A DNA stretch of 36,372 nucleotides from Streptosporangium minutum (GTDB taxonomy: Bacteria > Actinomycetota > Actinomycetes > Streptosporangiales > Streptosporangiaceae), in the NCBI RefSeq assembly GCF_002149035.1, contig NZ_NGFP01000065.1, positions 1 through 36,372 on the forward strand. Reading direction: 5' to 3'. Made by a program: the position numbers and the translations under genes. The notes below the pieces were generated by a model. The model was given only the letters and a program-made list of their open reading frames with translations. It ran no database searches and was not told the DNA's origin. Shown one piece after another: positions 7,447 to 15,399 of the stretch; within the stretch, counting starts at the first letter, position 1; each line of letters opens with the position of its first letter.

Positions 7447-8412
7447 CTAGAGGTCCTCGGTGATGTCGGGCTCACTCGCCAGCTGGTCGCCGGCCCAGTC
7501 CAGCAGCCGGTCGGCGGTCTGGAAGCGCCGGTCGGCCCGGGTGTCGCCGAGGATGACACCGATGAGCCGGTGGCCGTCGCGGTCGGCGGCGAACGACAGG
7601 CAGTAGCCGGCGGCACGGGTGTAGCCGGTCTTGACGCCCAGGGCGCCGGGCGCCTTGCCGAGCAGCTTGTTGGTGTTGGTCCAGACGTGGGCCCGATGCA
7701 CCTTCGACTTGCGCACGACGTGGCGCCTGGTGGAGGCGATGGTCCGCAACACCGGATCCCGGAGTGCGACGTCGGCCAGTTTGGCCTGGTCCTGGGCGGT
7801 GGAGTAGCCGGGACTCGGCTTGGGCAGCCCGTCGGAGTTGCCGTAGCGGGTGGCGGCCAGGCCCAGGGAGCGGGCGGCGGCGTTCATCTTGGCCACGAAC
7901 CTGCTCTCGCCCGGACCGTAGACGCGGGCCAGCGCGTGGGTGGCGTCCGCCCCCGAGGGGAGCATCGCCCCGTAGAGCAGTTCCCTGACGGTCAGGCGCT
8001 CACCGGCGCGGAGCGCCGCGGCGGTCGCGTCGTTCGTCGCCGCGTGCCGGACGTCGCCGGCGTTGATCGTGACGATGTCGTTCAGCCCGGCCTCCCGTAG
8101 CACGACGTAGGCCGTCATGACCTTCGTCAGGCTGGCCACCGGCATCCGGCGGGTGGCCTGCTTGCTGAGATGGACCGTTCCCGTGCCGGGGTCGAACAGG
8201 TAGGCGGCCCGCGCGGGCACCGCCGGAACGGCCCGACGGGCGGCGGGCCGGACAAGCTGCCGGGCGACGGGCGGGGCAAGCTGCTGCACGGCGGGCAGGA
8301 CGGGCTGCCGGACGCCCCGCTCGGCGTGGGCGGGTGTGGCGAGCCCGGTGACCAGAGTGGCCAGGGTGGCGCAGACGATGAGGTGGGTTCCCCCGGTTTG
8401 CATGGGAGCCAT
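7447..8412 (-). CDS. Serine-type D-Ala-D-Ala carboxypeptidase (peptidase S11)
   Basis: About 321 residues. A signal peptide (TGGTHLIVCATLATLVTGLA, cleavage likely after TPAHA) is followed by a Pro/Arg/Val-rich linker, then the penicillin-binding fold: SLTK (catalytic Ser94 and Lys97), SGAD (153-156) in the place of the SxN motif, and KTG (261-263). The Asn of SxN is Ala here, which is unusual but does not disrupt the other motifs. It should trim or regulate peptidoglycan crosslinking outside the membrane. The start is uncertain: ATG 8412, ATG 8403 or an in-frame ATG at 8508 are possible; the first two place the signal peptide best. It converges with the HTH_42 gene and is divergent from the yegP-like gene. 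Confidence 0.88.
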   Translation of the reverse strand: MAPMQTGGTHLIVCATLATLVTGLATPAHAERGVRQPVLPAVQQLAPPVARQLVRPAARRAVPAVPARAAYLFDPGTGTVHLSKQATRRMPVASLTKVMTAYVVLREAGLNDIVTINAGDVRHAATNDATAAALRAGERLTVRELLYGAMLPSGADATHALARVYGPGESRFVAKMNAAARSLGLAATRYGNSDGLPKPSPGYSTAQDQAKLADVALRDPVLRTIASTRRHVVRKSKVHRAHVWTNTNKLLGKAPGALGVKTGYTRAAGYCLSFAADRDGHRLIGVILGDTRADRRFQTADRLLDWAGDQLASEPDITEDL

Positions 8413-8543
8413 GGTGACAGAGGCGACCGTCAATATGTGGATCTTGGCATTTTGGCTATCGAAACGTTGACATTCGCGCCGGATGGCGGAGATCAGGGTG
8501 GAAACCATCCTTACCAGGTTTGCTCGATTCGGGGAGAAATGAC

Positions 8544-8744
8544 ATGGCAGGGAAGTTCGTGATCACCAAGGACAAGCGCGGCGAGTTCCGCTTCAAACTC
8601 GTCGCGGACAACGGTCAGGCCATCGCGGTCAGCGAGGGCTACAACACCAAGGCGGCCTGTATGAACGGCATCGAGTCGGTCCGCAGGAACGCTCCGGACG
8701 CGAAGATCGACGACTCGGCGCTCATCGCCGCCACCACGGTCTGA
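8544..8744 (+). CDS. YegP family protein (DUF1508), single repeat
   Basis: 66 residues comprising exactly one DUF1508 unit: KFVITKDKRGEFRFKLVADN, then GYNTKAACMNGIESVRRNAP. Escherichia coli YegP has two units; single-unit forms are common in actinobacteria. The fold is a small beta-alpha unit of unknown function, linked in other species to DNA-damage or stress responses. The ATG has GGGGAGA six bases upstream. A TTGACA at 8467-8472 may be part of its promoter, but no convincing -10 follows. It ends in a strong bidirectional hairpin. Confidence 0.9.
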   Translation: MAGKFVITKDKRGEFRFKLVADNGQAIAVSEGYNTKAACMNGIESVRRNAPDAKIDDSALIAATTV

Positions 8745-8749
8745 GTCCC

Positions 8750-8788
8750 GTGAGCCCGGCCCGCGCCACGTGGGCGGGCCGGGCTCAC
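8750..8788. terminator. Bidirectional hairpin terminator
   Basis: A perfect 15-base-pair stem (arms 8750-8764 and 8774-8788, loop of 9) lies between the converging yegP-like and DedA-like genes and includes the stop codon of the latter. There is no U-run, as usual for high-GC actinomycetes. Confidence 0.8.
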
Positions 8789-9318
8789 ACTTTGGCGAGC
8801 TCCTCCTCCGCGCGCTGTGCGGCCCGGCGCCGGCGGCGCCGGTGGACGACGACGGCGATCAGGGCGACCACCGCGACGGCGGCCACGCCCGCCAGGAGCG
8901 GCGACTCGGCGGCCAGCCTCAGCCAGCCCCAGATCACCGAGTAGAGGCCGAAGGACGCCACCGGGACCCAGGTCAGGCAGCCGAGCGCGCTGGCCACGAC
9001 GTACCAGGGGTAGGAGATCCGCAGGGCCCCCGCCACCCAGGGCAGCGTGTGCCGCAGGCCGGGCACCCAGAAACAGCCGTAGACGGCGAGCGCGCCCCAC
9101 CTCCTGACGGCGTTCTCGACCTTGAGGATGTTCTTCTCGCCGACCTTCCGGCCCAGGCGGGAGGCGTAGATCTTGGGACCGAGCTTGTAGCCGACCCAGT
9201 AGTAGGCCTGGAACGCGCAGAAGAGGCCGATCGCACCCAGGACCACCCAGAGCCAGAGCGGCATGCCCAGGAAGGAGAGGGAGTTGGGATCGGTGATGCC
9301 CGCCGCGAGAAGCCGCAT
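8785..9318 (-). CDS. DedA family membrane protein
   Basis: 177 residues. Membrane segments: LWLWVVLGAIGLFCAF; the conserved region GCFWVPGLRHTLPWVAGALR (matching the DedA G-R-F-x-P-G-x-R signature, though with Phe-Trp in place of Arg-Phe); WYVVASALGCLTWVPVASFG; and a last helix before a very basic tail (HRRRRRRAAQ). DedA proteins are thought to be lipid flippases or proton-dependent transporters for undecaprenyl phosphate or phosphatidylethanolamine. The usual N-terminal Glu motif is absent, so this is a short form. ATG 9318 was chosen for its ribosome site GGGGGA at seven bases. An iron-box-like operator overlaps its apparent promoter. Confidence 0.8.
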   Translation of the reverse strand: MRLLAAGITDPNSLSFLGMPLWLWVVLGAIGLFCAFQAYYWVGYKLGPKIYASRLGRKVGEKNILKVENAVRRWGALAVYGCFWVPGLRHTLPWVAGALRISYPWYVVASALGCLTWVPVASFGLYSVIWGWLRLAAESPLLAGVAAVAVVALIAVVVHRRRRRRAAQRAEEELAKV

Positions 9319-9353
9319 CCGACCATCCCCCTTCGCTCCGCTGTCCGCATCCG

Positions 9354-9382
9354 ATATTAGGGCAGCCTTACCTGAATCAACA
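9354..9382 (-). promoter_or_regulatory. Iron-box-like (DtxR/IdeR/DmdR) operator over the DedA promoter
   Basis: Positions 9357-9375 match the 19-base DtxR-family consensus (TTAGGTTAGSCTAACCTAA) at 15 of 19 places, including both TTAGG and ACCT arms. On the minus strand TAATAT (9354-9359) is a good -10, with TGTTGA 17 bases upstream as a -35. The iron box therefore covers the spacer of the DedA promoter, a classical repressor position. It could also act on the rightward secreted-protein gene starting at 9467. Confidence 0.55.
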
Positions 9383-9466
9383 CTGCGGGATCCTTGCAAG
9401 CGGACATCAAGCAGAGATCAACCATCACGGCATACACCTGTGAGTGACGAAAGAGAGGTGTCTGTC

Positions 9467-9994
9467 ATGAGTCCGCGGAGCAGCATCGCGCCGGTGGTGG
9501 CGAGTGGGACCGCAAGCGTCGTGAAGCTGCTGGTGGCCACGCTGGCCTTCATCGGAGCCTACGCGGGAGTGGAGACCTCTCAGGTCGCCTCCGCCCAGGC
9601 GCCGGCGGGCGTGGCGGCGCAGACGCGGGCGCAGCCGGTGACCCTGTCGTCGGAGTCGATGCAGGCCACCACGGTGGAGGCCCCGGCCGCCGGCACGATC
9701 GCCGTCAGCGCCCTCGGCGTGTCCCGGCCGTGCCACAGGCCCTACCTGATCCGGAGCGTGGTCGACAACCCCCGGCCCGACAGCGCCGTCTCGTACGGCT
9801 GGCGCCTGCAGCGCTGGAGCACCACGACCCGGACCTGGCGGACCTATCTCACCAGCCACTCCGGCTTCGCCGGACGGAGCCAGACCGCCGAGTGGCAGCC
9901 GAGCGTGGTCGACAACCCCGGCTGGTACCGCGCGGAGCTGTCGGTGGCCGGCGGCGCCAGGCTGCGCAGCGCGAGATTCCTCGTCAGCTGCTGA
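9467..9994 (+). CDS. Secreted protein of unknown function
   Basis: 175 residues. The N-terminus has a hydrophobic segment (VKLLVATLAFIGAYAGV) and an Ala-Gln-Ala region that could be a signal peptidase site, then an Ala/Thr/Val-rich linker and a compact C-terminal domain (about 100-175) with aromatic beta-strand-like segments (YGWRLQRWSTTTRTWRTYLT; GWYRAELSV). The motif VVDNP occurs twice, suggesting two related strands. Two cysteines (one before HRPYLI, one as the last residue) could form a disulfide tying the domain together. I do not recognise the family. ATG 9467 has GAGAGG eight bases upstream; an in-frame GTG at 9440 is the alternative. Its last 11 bases overlap the converging SARP gene. 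Confidence 0.6.
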   Translation: MSPRSSIAPVVASGTASVVKLLVATLAFIGAYAGVETSQVASAQAPAGVAAQTRAQPVTLSSESMQATTVEAPAAGTIAVSALGVSRPCHRPYLIRSVVDNPRPDSAVSYGWRLQRWSTTTRTWRTYLTSHSGFAGRSQTAEWQPSVVDNPGWYRAELSVAGGARLRSARFLVSC

Positions 9995-12900
9995 GCGAGC
10001 GCTGCGCGGCCTCGACCCAGCGCGTCACGCCGACCCGCCGGGCCACCGCGAGGGCCTTGTCGTAGTGCGGCTTCACAGCGTCGGTGAAGCCCAGCCGGAG
10101 GGCCAGGTCGCCGAGGGTCAGCGCGACCGGCCACAGCGCCACCACGCCGGTGCCCGCCCCCGCGATCCGCTCGGCGAACGGCTTCAGGGTGTCGTAGGCC
10201 TCCACCATCCGCTCCCGGTCGTCCAGCAGCATGCCCGCCAGGGCCCGCCAGATCATCGCCAGTTCGTAGAGGAAGTCGGGGCGGACCGGGGTCTTGACCG
10301 CGATGACCGCCCGCGCGTCACGCGTGTGCCCGGCCGAGGCCAGGGCCACCGCGTAGGCGTCGAGGGTCCACTTGGCTCCGCGCTGGTGGGCCTCGGCCAG
10401 GGGCTCCACCATGTCGGCGGCCCGGCCGTTGACCAGATGCAGGCAGAACGTGGTGATGAGCGGCAGGTCCTGGCGGCCCTCCAGCATGCCGGCCCGTGCC
10501 GTCAGCCGGGCGGCGTCGCGGTAGGCGCGCTCCGCGCCGGGGAAGTCACCGGCGATCATCAGGCGCTGCCCGGCGTACCAGGCGCCGACCGCCGCAGGCG
10601 CGGGCAGGCCGTACTGCCTGGCGAGGCGCTCGGCGGCGGCCACGTGCGCGTCGGCGTCGGCGAACGCGCCCGAGGCGGCCGCGCACTCCATCAGCACGAG
10701 ATGGGCCAGTGCCTGGACCGAGACCTGGCCGGTCGTCTTGCCCACCTCCAGCAGCTCCCGGCCGATGACCTCGCGCTCGCCGACCGGGGTGATGCCGTAG
10801 GACTGGCGCAGCCGGCCGCTCAGCGCGGTCGCCAGCAGCGCGGGGTCACCGCTCCGCCGGGCCAGCTCCTCGGCCTCCAGCGAGGCCTGCTCGCCCCGGG
10901 GGGTGGCGGAGCCCTCCAGCTCCAGCGCGAGCGTGGCCAGCAGGCTCGCCCGCAGCGCCTGCTCGCCGGAGGGCAGCTCGACCAGCGCCTTCTCGGCGAC
11001 GTCGACGATCTCCCACGCGGTGCGGGTGAAGTCGCGCGCCATGCCCTTGTGCGGCACGGCCAGGGAGGCCGCCACCCGCGCGGTGAGCTCCAGGTTGCCC
11101 AGCGGCAGGGCCGCGTCCATCGCCTCGCGCCGCCGCATGCGGGCCGCGGCCATGTCGCCGCAGAGCGCCAGCGCCTTGATCAGGCTCAGGGTCAGCAGCA
11201 GGCGTTCCCTGGTGCTGTCCGGGGTGTCGGTGACGCCCGACCGGTCGAAGGCGGCGACGGCCTGCTCCCGCAGCGAGGCGGCCTCGCGGTGGGCGAAGCG
11301 GCGCTCGGCCTGCTCGGCGGCCAGCCCGGCGTAGTGCACCGCCTTGATGGCCGTCTCGGCGGTGCCCGCCGCGTCGTAGTGGTGGGCGAGCGCGGCCACG
11401 TCGCCGGGGTTCCTGCGCTCGATCACCGCGGCCACCGAGGCGTGCAGCCGGGAACGGCGCAGCCGGGAGGCGTCGGAGTAGAGGGTGTCGCGGACCAGGT
11501 CGTGGTCGAAGCGGAGCATGCCGGGGCCCGGCTCGGTGACCAGCCCGGCGAGCAGCGCCGCCTCCACGGCGTCGACCACGGCGTCCTCGTCGCCCGTCAC
11601 GTCGACCAGCACGTCCACGTCGACGTCGCGGCCGATCACCGCGGCCTGCAGCAGGATCTGCTGGGCCGCCGCGGGCAGCCGCGAGATCCGCCGCCGCAGC
11701 ACGTCGCGGACGCCGGAGGGCACCCCGGAGATCACCTCGGCGGCCGTCGCGCGGTCGCTCACTGCCTCGGCGTCGAGCAGGCGCACGGTCTCCCGGACGA
11801 AGAACGGATTGCCCGCGGTCCGCTCGACGATGCTGTTGACCGCGTCCTCGTCCACCTCGCGCACGCAGGTCGCCCGGACCAGCTCGGCCACCGCCTTGGG
11901 ATCCAGGCCGGCCAGGCCCACCCGGACCGGCCCCAGCCGGGCCAGCGCGGCCAGCACGTCGGCCTGCTGGTCGCTCAGCTCGCTGTCACGGCAGGTCACC
12001 ACCAGCAGCACCCGGCTGGTGGCCAGCAGGCTCGGCAGCGCGCGCAGCAGCGCCAGGGTCTGGTCGTCGGCCCAGTGCAGATCCTCCAGCGTCAGCAGGA
12101 TCGGGGTGTCCTTGGCGACGGCCGCCAGATAGCCGCCCACCGCCCGGTGCAGCCGGAAGCCGCCGGAGACCTGGTCGTCGTCGGGCGCGGGGGCCGCGTC
12201 GTCCAGCAGCGGGGCGAGCAGCGGGGCGTACTCCCCGGGCCCGGCCGCGTTCACCAGGGTGCGCAGGATCTCCACCCACGCCCAGCCGGGAGGGGTGGCG
12301 CTGCTGTCGGGGCAGGCGCCGGAGGAGGTGCCCCAGCCGTCGTCGGAGAGGCGCTTGGTGAGCTGGCGGACCAGCGTGGTCTTGCCCGCGCCCGCGTCGC
12401 CGCTGATCACCGCGACGGTGAAGCGGCCGGTCCGGGCCGCCGCCGTGGTCAGCCGGTTGAGCTCGGCGTCCCGGCCGACGAACGGCTCGGGCTCCAGCGG
12501 CGGCAGCTCCACCGGCGCCGCGGTGGGCCGGGGCGGCCAGGTGTCGGCGGGCACCGGAGGGCGCTGACGGCCCGTCTGCGAGACGGCGAGCTGCAGGCCG
12601 GGATCCTGGGCCAGGATGTCGGACTCCAGCTTGCGCAGCGCCGGGCCCGGGTCGATGCCCAGCTCGTCGGCGAGGATCGTGCGGGCCTTGCGCAGCGCGG
12701 CCAGCGCGTCGCCCTGCCGTCCGCACCGGTAGAGGCCGAGGGCGAGCAGCCGCCAGCCCTCCTCACGGAGCGGATGCTCGGTGGTCAGCGCCTCCAGGTC
12801 GGGCACCGCCTCGGAGGCCATGCCCAGGCGCAGGCCGCTGTCGGCGTGCCGCTCACGGGCCACCAGGCGCAGCTCGGCCAGCCGGTTGACCTCGGCCTCG

Positions 12901-13367
12901 GCCCACGCCTGGTCGGCGAAGTCGGAGTAGGGGGTGCCGCGCCACAGGCCCAGGGCCTTCTCCAGGCGGACCCGCGCGGAGGAGGGGTCGTCGCCGTCCA
13001 GGTGCTCTCCGGCGGTGCGGACCAGCGCCTCGAAGCGCAGGGCGTCCACCTGGTCGGGGGCGACCCGCAGCGCGTAGCCGGAGGCGACCGTCACCAGCAG
13101 CCGGTTGGGGCCCCCGCGTGGACGGCCGGGTTCGAGGACCCGGCGCAGGCGGGAGATGTAGACCTGCAGGCCCGACTGCGCCCCCTTGGCGGCGTCGTCG
13201 TCCCACAGGTCGTAGAGGAGGGAGTCGACGGGCACGACCTGCCCGCGCGCCACCAGCAATCGGGCGAGGACGGCACGCTGCCGCAGCCCGCCTAGGTCGA
13301 GCTCGTCCTCATCGGAATGCGCCTCGACCGGACCGAGAACCCGGAACGCCACCATGTCAGCCGCCAC
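9984..13367 (-). CDS. SARP/BTAD-family transcriptional regulator with AAA ATPase and helical-repeat C-terminus
   Basis: 1127 residues. Order: an OmpR-like winged-helix DNA-binding domain (about 6-95; FRVLGPVEA, LGGLRQRAVLARLL, LQVYISRLRRVLE); a bacterial transcriptional activation domain (about 100-245; FADQAWAEAEVNRLAELRL, EGWRLLALGLYRCGRQGDAL, ADELGIDPGPALRKLE); a Pro-rich linker; an NTPase domain with Walker A GDAGAGKTT (near 323) and Walker B LLTLEDLHWADD; then a long all-helical TPR-like tail. There is no C-terminal LuxR-type helix-turn-helix, so DNA contact should be N-terminal only, as in AfsR-like proteins. Such proteins activate secondary metabolism or development genes after nucleotide-dependent assembly. 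No biosynthetic cluster lies beside it. GTG 13367 has GAAGG ten bases upstream; ATG 13355 is an alternative. Confidence 0.92.
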   Translation of the reverse strand: MAADMVAFRVLGPVEAHSDEDELDLGGLRQRAVLARLLVARGQVVPVDSLLYDLWDDDAAKGAQSGLQVYISRLRRVLEPGRPRGGPNRLLVTVASGYALRVAPDQVDALRFEALVRTAGEHLDGDDPSSARVRLEKALGLWRGTPYSDFADQAWAEAEVNRLAELRLVARERHADSGLRLGMASEAVPDLEALTTEHPLREEGWRLLALGLYRCGRQGDALAALRKARTILADELGIDPGPALRKLESDILAQDPGLQLAVSQTGRQRPPVPADTWPPRPTAAPVELPPLEPEPFVGRDAELNRLTTAAARTGRFTVAVISGDAGAGKTTLVRQLTKRLSDDGWGTSSGACPDSSATPPGWAWVEILRTLVNAAGPGEYAPLLAPLLDDAAPAPDDDQVSGGFRLHRAVGGYLAAVAKDTPILLTLEDLHWADDQTLALLRALPSLLATSRVLLVVTCRDSELSDQQADVLAALARLGPVRVGLAGLDPKAVAELVRATCVREVDEDAVNSIVERTAGNPFFVRETVRLLDAEAVSDRATAAEVISGVPSGVRDVLRRRISRLPAAAQQILLQAAVIGRDVDVDVLVDVTGDEDAVVDAVEAALLAGLVTEPGPGMLRFDHDLVRDTLYSDASRLRRSRLHASVAAVIERRNPGDVAALAHHYDAAGTAETAIKAVHYAGLAAEQAERRFAHREAASLREQAVAAFDRSGVTDTPDSTRERLLLTLSLIKALALCGDMAAARMRRREAMDAALPLGNLELTARVAASLAVPHKGMARDFTRTAWEIVDVAEKALVELPSGEQALRASLLATLALELEGSATPRGEQASLEAEELARRSGDPALLATALSGRLRQSYGITPVGEREVIGRELLEVGKTTGQVSVQALAHLVLMECAAASGAFADADAHVAAAERLARQYGLPAPAAVGAWYAGQRLMIAGDFPGAERAYRDAARLTARAGMLEGRQDLPLITTFCLHLVNGRAADMVEPLAEAHQRGAKWTLDAYAVALASAGHTRDARAVIAVKTPVRPDFLYELAMIWRALAGMLLDDRERMVEAYDTLKPFAERIAGAGTGVVALWPVALTLGDLALRLGFTDAVKPHYDKALAVARRVGVTRWVEAAQRSLSS

Positions 13368-13408
13368 GCTATGCGGGCCTTCGAATCGCGCACAAGGTAT
13401 TTCCCAAT

Positions 13409-14470
13409 CTAGCGGCTGATGGGCTCCTTGTCGGAGGCCGAGGCGGCGTTCTCACGCCGGCGCAGAAGCGCCCACGCGCCGAGCGCCAGGCCGCCGAAGG
13501 GGATTTCGACAGTGTAGGTCCAGAAGCCGAAAAGCAGCGCAGCGGCGGTCGCGGAATCGAGCGGCGCACCGAAGAAGACCAGCGCGCCGACGGTCCCCGC
13601 CTCCATGATCCCGGTCCCGCTCGGGGTGACCAGGGCGGTGGTCAGCACCCTGGACAGGGCGAACACCGCGATCGACTGCGCCAGCCCCGGATAGGCGCCG
13701 GTGGCCTGCAGGCAGCAGACCAGGAGCAGCCACTGCAGCCCGAGGAAGAAGACCATGCCCAGGGTCAGTCCCCGCCAGCGGTGCCGTACGACCTCGGAGG
13801 TGTCGGCGCGCAGCTTCTCCAGCGCCCGGGAGAGGGTGTGCTCGGCGGGGCGCACCCCGCGGGGGAGCAGCCGGGCGACGGCGTCGAGGGCGCGGCCGAG
13901 CACGGCGGCGGCGCGGTCCCAGTAGAGCGCGGCGGCCACCACGACGACCAGGGCCAGCAGGGACAGCGAGCCCACCCAGCCCGCGTTGGTCACGGCCGGG
14001 CTGAGCTCCTGCCCGCTGAGCAGCAGGGCCACGATGCCCACGGCGGGCAGGACGAACCGGAACATGGTGTTCCAGATGCCGCTGGAGAGCGTGGAGACCA
14101 CGACGGCCCGTAACGGGAAGCCCCAGCCCTTGGTCATCGCGATCGTCATCGCCACCCCGGCGGCGCCGCCGAACGGGAGCAGGTTGCTCACCGCGCTGCC
14201 GGCCGCGTTCAGCGTCAGGGCCTGCGAGTGGGTGAGGCCGGGCAGGGAGGCGGTCAGCACGAACGTGTAGGCCAGCAGGCTCGCCAGCCAGACGACGGCC
14301 ATCAGGGCGACCATCTGCCAGCTCAGCCTGGCGAACTGGGCGCCGATCTGCGTCCAGGAGACGTGCTTGCCGGTCAGGGCGGCCACGATCTGCGGCAGGA
14401 AGCGCACGAGCGTGGCGGCGAGCGCCAGAGATGCGACCGACAGTCCGATCTGGACCCACTTGTTCTTCAT
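13409..14470 (-). CDS. Flippase-like / lysylphosphatidylglycerol synthase TM-domain protein (UPF0104)
   Basis: 353 residues with about eight membrane helices. Family markers: LNAAGSAVSNLLPFGGAAGVAMT (the conserved N/P/G loop), FALSRVLTTALVTPSGTGIMEAGTVGAL near the C-terminus, and a basic cytoplasmic loop (EKLRADTSEVVRHRWRG). The domain is the membrane part of MprF-like proteins and is found alone in many actinomycetes, where it is thought to move lipid-linked molecules. GAGGGGGT precedes the ATG by three bases. It lies 34 bases downstream of the PIG-L deacetylase gene on the same strand, so the pair is likely an operon acting on a glycolipid. The SARP gene follows 41 bases further on the same strand. 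Confidence 0.85.
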   Translation of the reverse strand: MKNKWVQIGLSVASLALAATLVRFLPQIVAALTGKHVSWTQIGAQFARLSWQMVALMAVVWLASLLAYTFVLTASLPGLTHSQALTLNAAGSAVSNLLPFGGAAGVAMTIAMTKGWGFPLRAVVVSTLSSGIWNTMFRFVLPAVGIVALLLSGQELSPAVTNAGWVGSLSLLALVVVVAAALYWDRAAAVLGRALDAVARLLPRGVRPAEHTLSRALEKLRADTSEVVRHRWRGLTLGMVFFLGLQWLLLVCCLQATGAYPGLAQSIAVFALSRVLTTALVTPSGTGIMEAGTVGALVFFGAPLDSATAAALLFGFWTYTVEIPFGGLALGAWALLRRRENAASASDKEPISR

Positions 14471-14504
14471 GTAACCCCCTCGACCAAGTGTGCCGGTCTG
14501 CGGC

Positions 14505-15296
14505 TCATCCTTTGGGAGGAACTTCGAACGGGTGCCTCAGCCTCGTGCCGGGCGGCAGGCCGCGCCGGACGTACCACTCGGTGCCGAAGACGAGACGGTA
14601 GAGGGGCTGGGGGATCTTGAGCATCGCGCCCAGCGTGCGGGTGTCCGCGCCGGTGGCCTGGGAGGCGTGGGCGGCCATGCTCGCCCGCTTCTGGCGGGCG
14701 AAGCGCCGCACGCCGACCCGGTGGGTGATGGTCCCGCCGGGGGAGTAGGCCCGCTCGAAGGAGCGGATGTCGAGCTGGGGGTAGAACCTGCGGATCAGGC
14801 GGAGCCCCTTGAGCAGGGGGTCGCGGTTGACCGTGGCCTCCAGCACGATCGGGGTGCCCGCGATCTCGGCGGCCCGGCCGCCGACCCGGTGGACCTGGAC
14901 GTGGTCGGGGTGCCCGTAGCCTCCGGCCGGGTCGTACGTCGTCAGCAGGTCGGCGTCCTCCTCGGTGAGGATCGCGGCCAGGCGCCGGGCCGCCTCCTCG
15001 GCGTCGGCGTCGATGAACGCGTTGTCCGGCCGGTCCTGCGCCATCCCGCCGCCGGGGGCCAGGCCGGAGTCGCCGTAGCCCAGGTTCACCACCCGGGCGC
15101 AGCCGAGCGCCGCCGCCGACTTGTACAGCTCGGCGATGCGCGCGGCGCCCAGCGCCTCGCCGGGTTCGAGGTCGGCCTGGCCGCGCTCCCCGGAGGTCGC
15201 CACGACGAGGACCACCCGGTGCCCCTCGGCGGCGAGCATCGCCATGGTGCCCGCCGTCAGCAGGGCCTCGTCGTCGGGATGGGCGTGGAAGAACAC
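14505..15296 (-). CDS. PIG-L family zinc-dependent N-acetyl-sugar deacetylase
   Basis: About 263 residues. The metal-binding motif AHPDDEAL opens the domain, and GYGHPDHVQVHRV supplies the third histidine region. These are hallmarks of the GlcNAc-PI deacetylase/MshB/Mca family, which removes acetyl or other acyl groups from N-acyl-glucosamine conjugates. The rest (YDPAGGYGHPDH; a tail of RLVFGTEWYVRRGLPPGTR) fits the actinobacterial single-domain branch. Substrate unknown; the adjacent flippase-like protein and GT4 glycosyltransferase suggest a glycolipid rather than mycothiol. The start is ambiguous: GTG 15296 has no ribosome site and would begin inside the first strand, while the sequence up to codon ATC 15317 reads on in frame and has GGAG nine bases before it. 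Confidence 0.85.
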   Translation of the reverse strand: MFFHAHPDDEALLTAGTMAMLAAEGHRVVLVVATSGERGQADLEPGEALGAARIAELYKSAAALGCARVVNLGYGDSGLAPGGGMAQDRPDNAFIDADAEEAARRLAAILTEEDADLLTTYDPAGGYGHPDHVQVHRVGGRAAEIAGTPIVLEATVNRDPLLKGLRLIRRFYPQLDIRSFERAYSPGGTITHRVGVRRFARQKRASMAAHASQATGADTRTLGAMLKIPQPLYRLVFGTEWYVRRGLPPGTRLRHPFEVPPKG

Positions 15297-15344
15297 GGCT
15301 GTCTTGACGGTGTCGATTGCTGCTCACTCCGTTCGGGCGGGTCC

Positions 15345-15364
15345 GTGCCCGCCCCTGCGGGCAC
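15345..15364. repeat. Perfect 8-bp hairpin GTGCCCGC-N4-GCGGGCAC between divergent genes
   Basis: It lies between the PIG-L and glycosyltransferase genes, 35 bases before the GTG of the latter. It may be a shared operator or a 5' leader hairpin of the PIG-L transcript. No terminator role is expected, because both genes point away from it. Confidence 0.45.
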
Positions 15365-15399
15365 GCAGGCATGATCTCACGCGGGGCTACGCTGGCACG

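Noticed and set aside
10065..13295. A 3.2-kb open frame on the plus strand opposite the SARP gene
   Set aside because: Low-complexity Gly/Arg/His/Gln composition typical of the antisense frame of a GC-rich gene; no domain recognised. The minus-strand gene explains the region fully.
15345..15364. Terminator between PIG-L and glycosyltransferase genes
   Set aside because: Both genes point away from it, so it cannot end either; kept as a dyad of unknown role.
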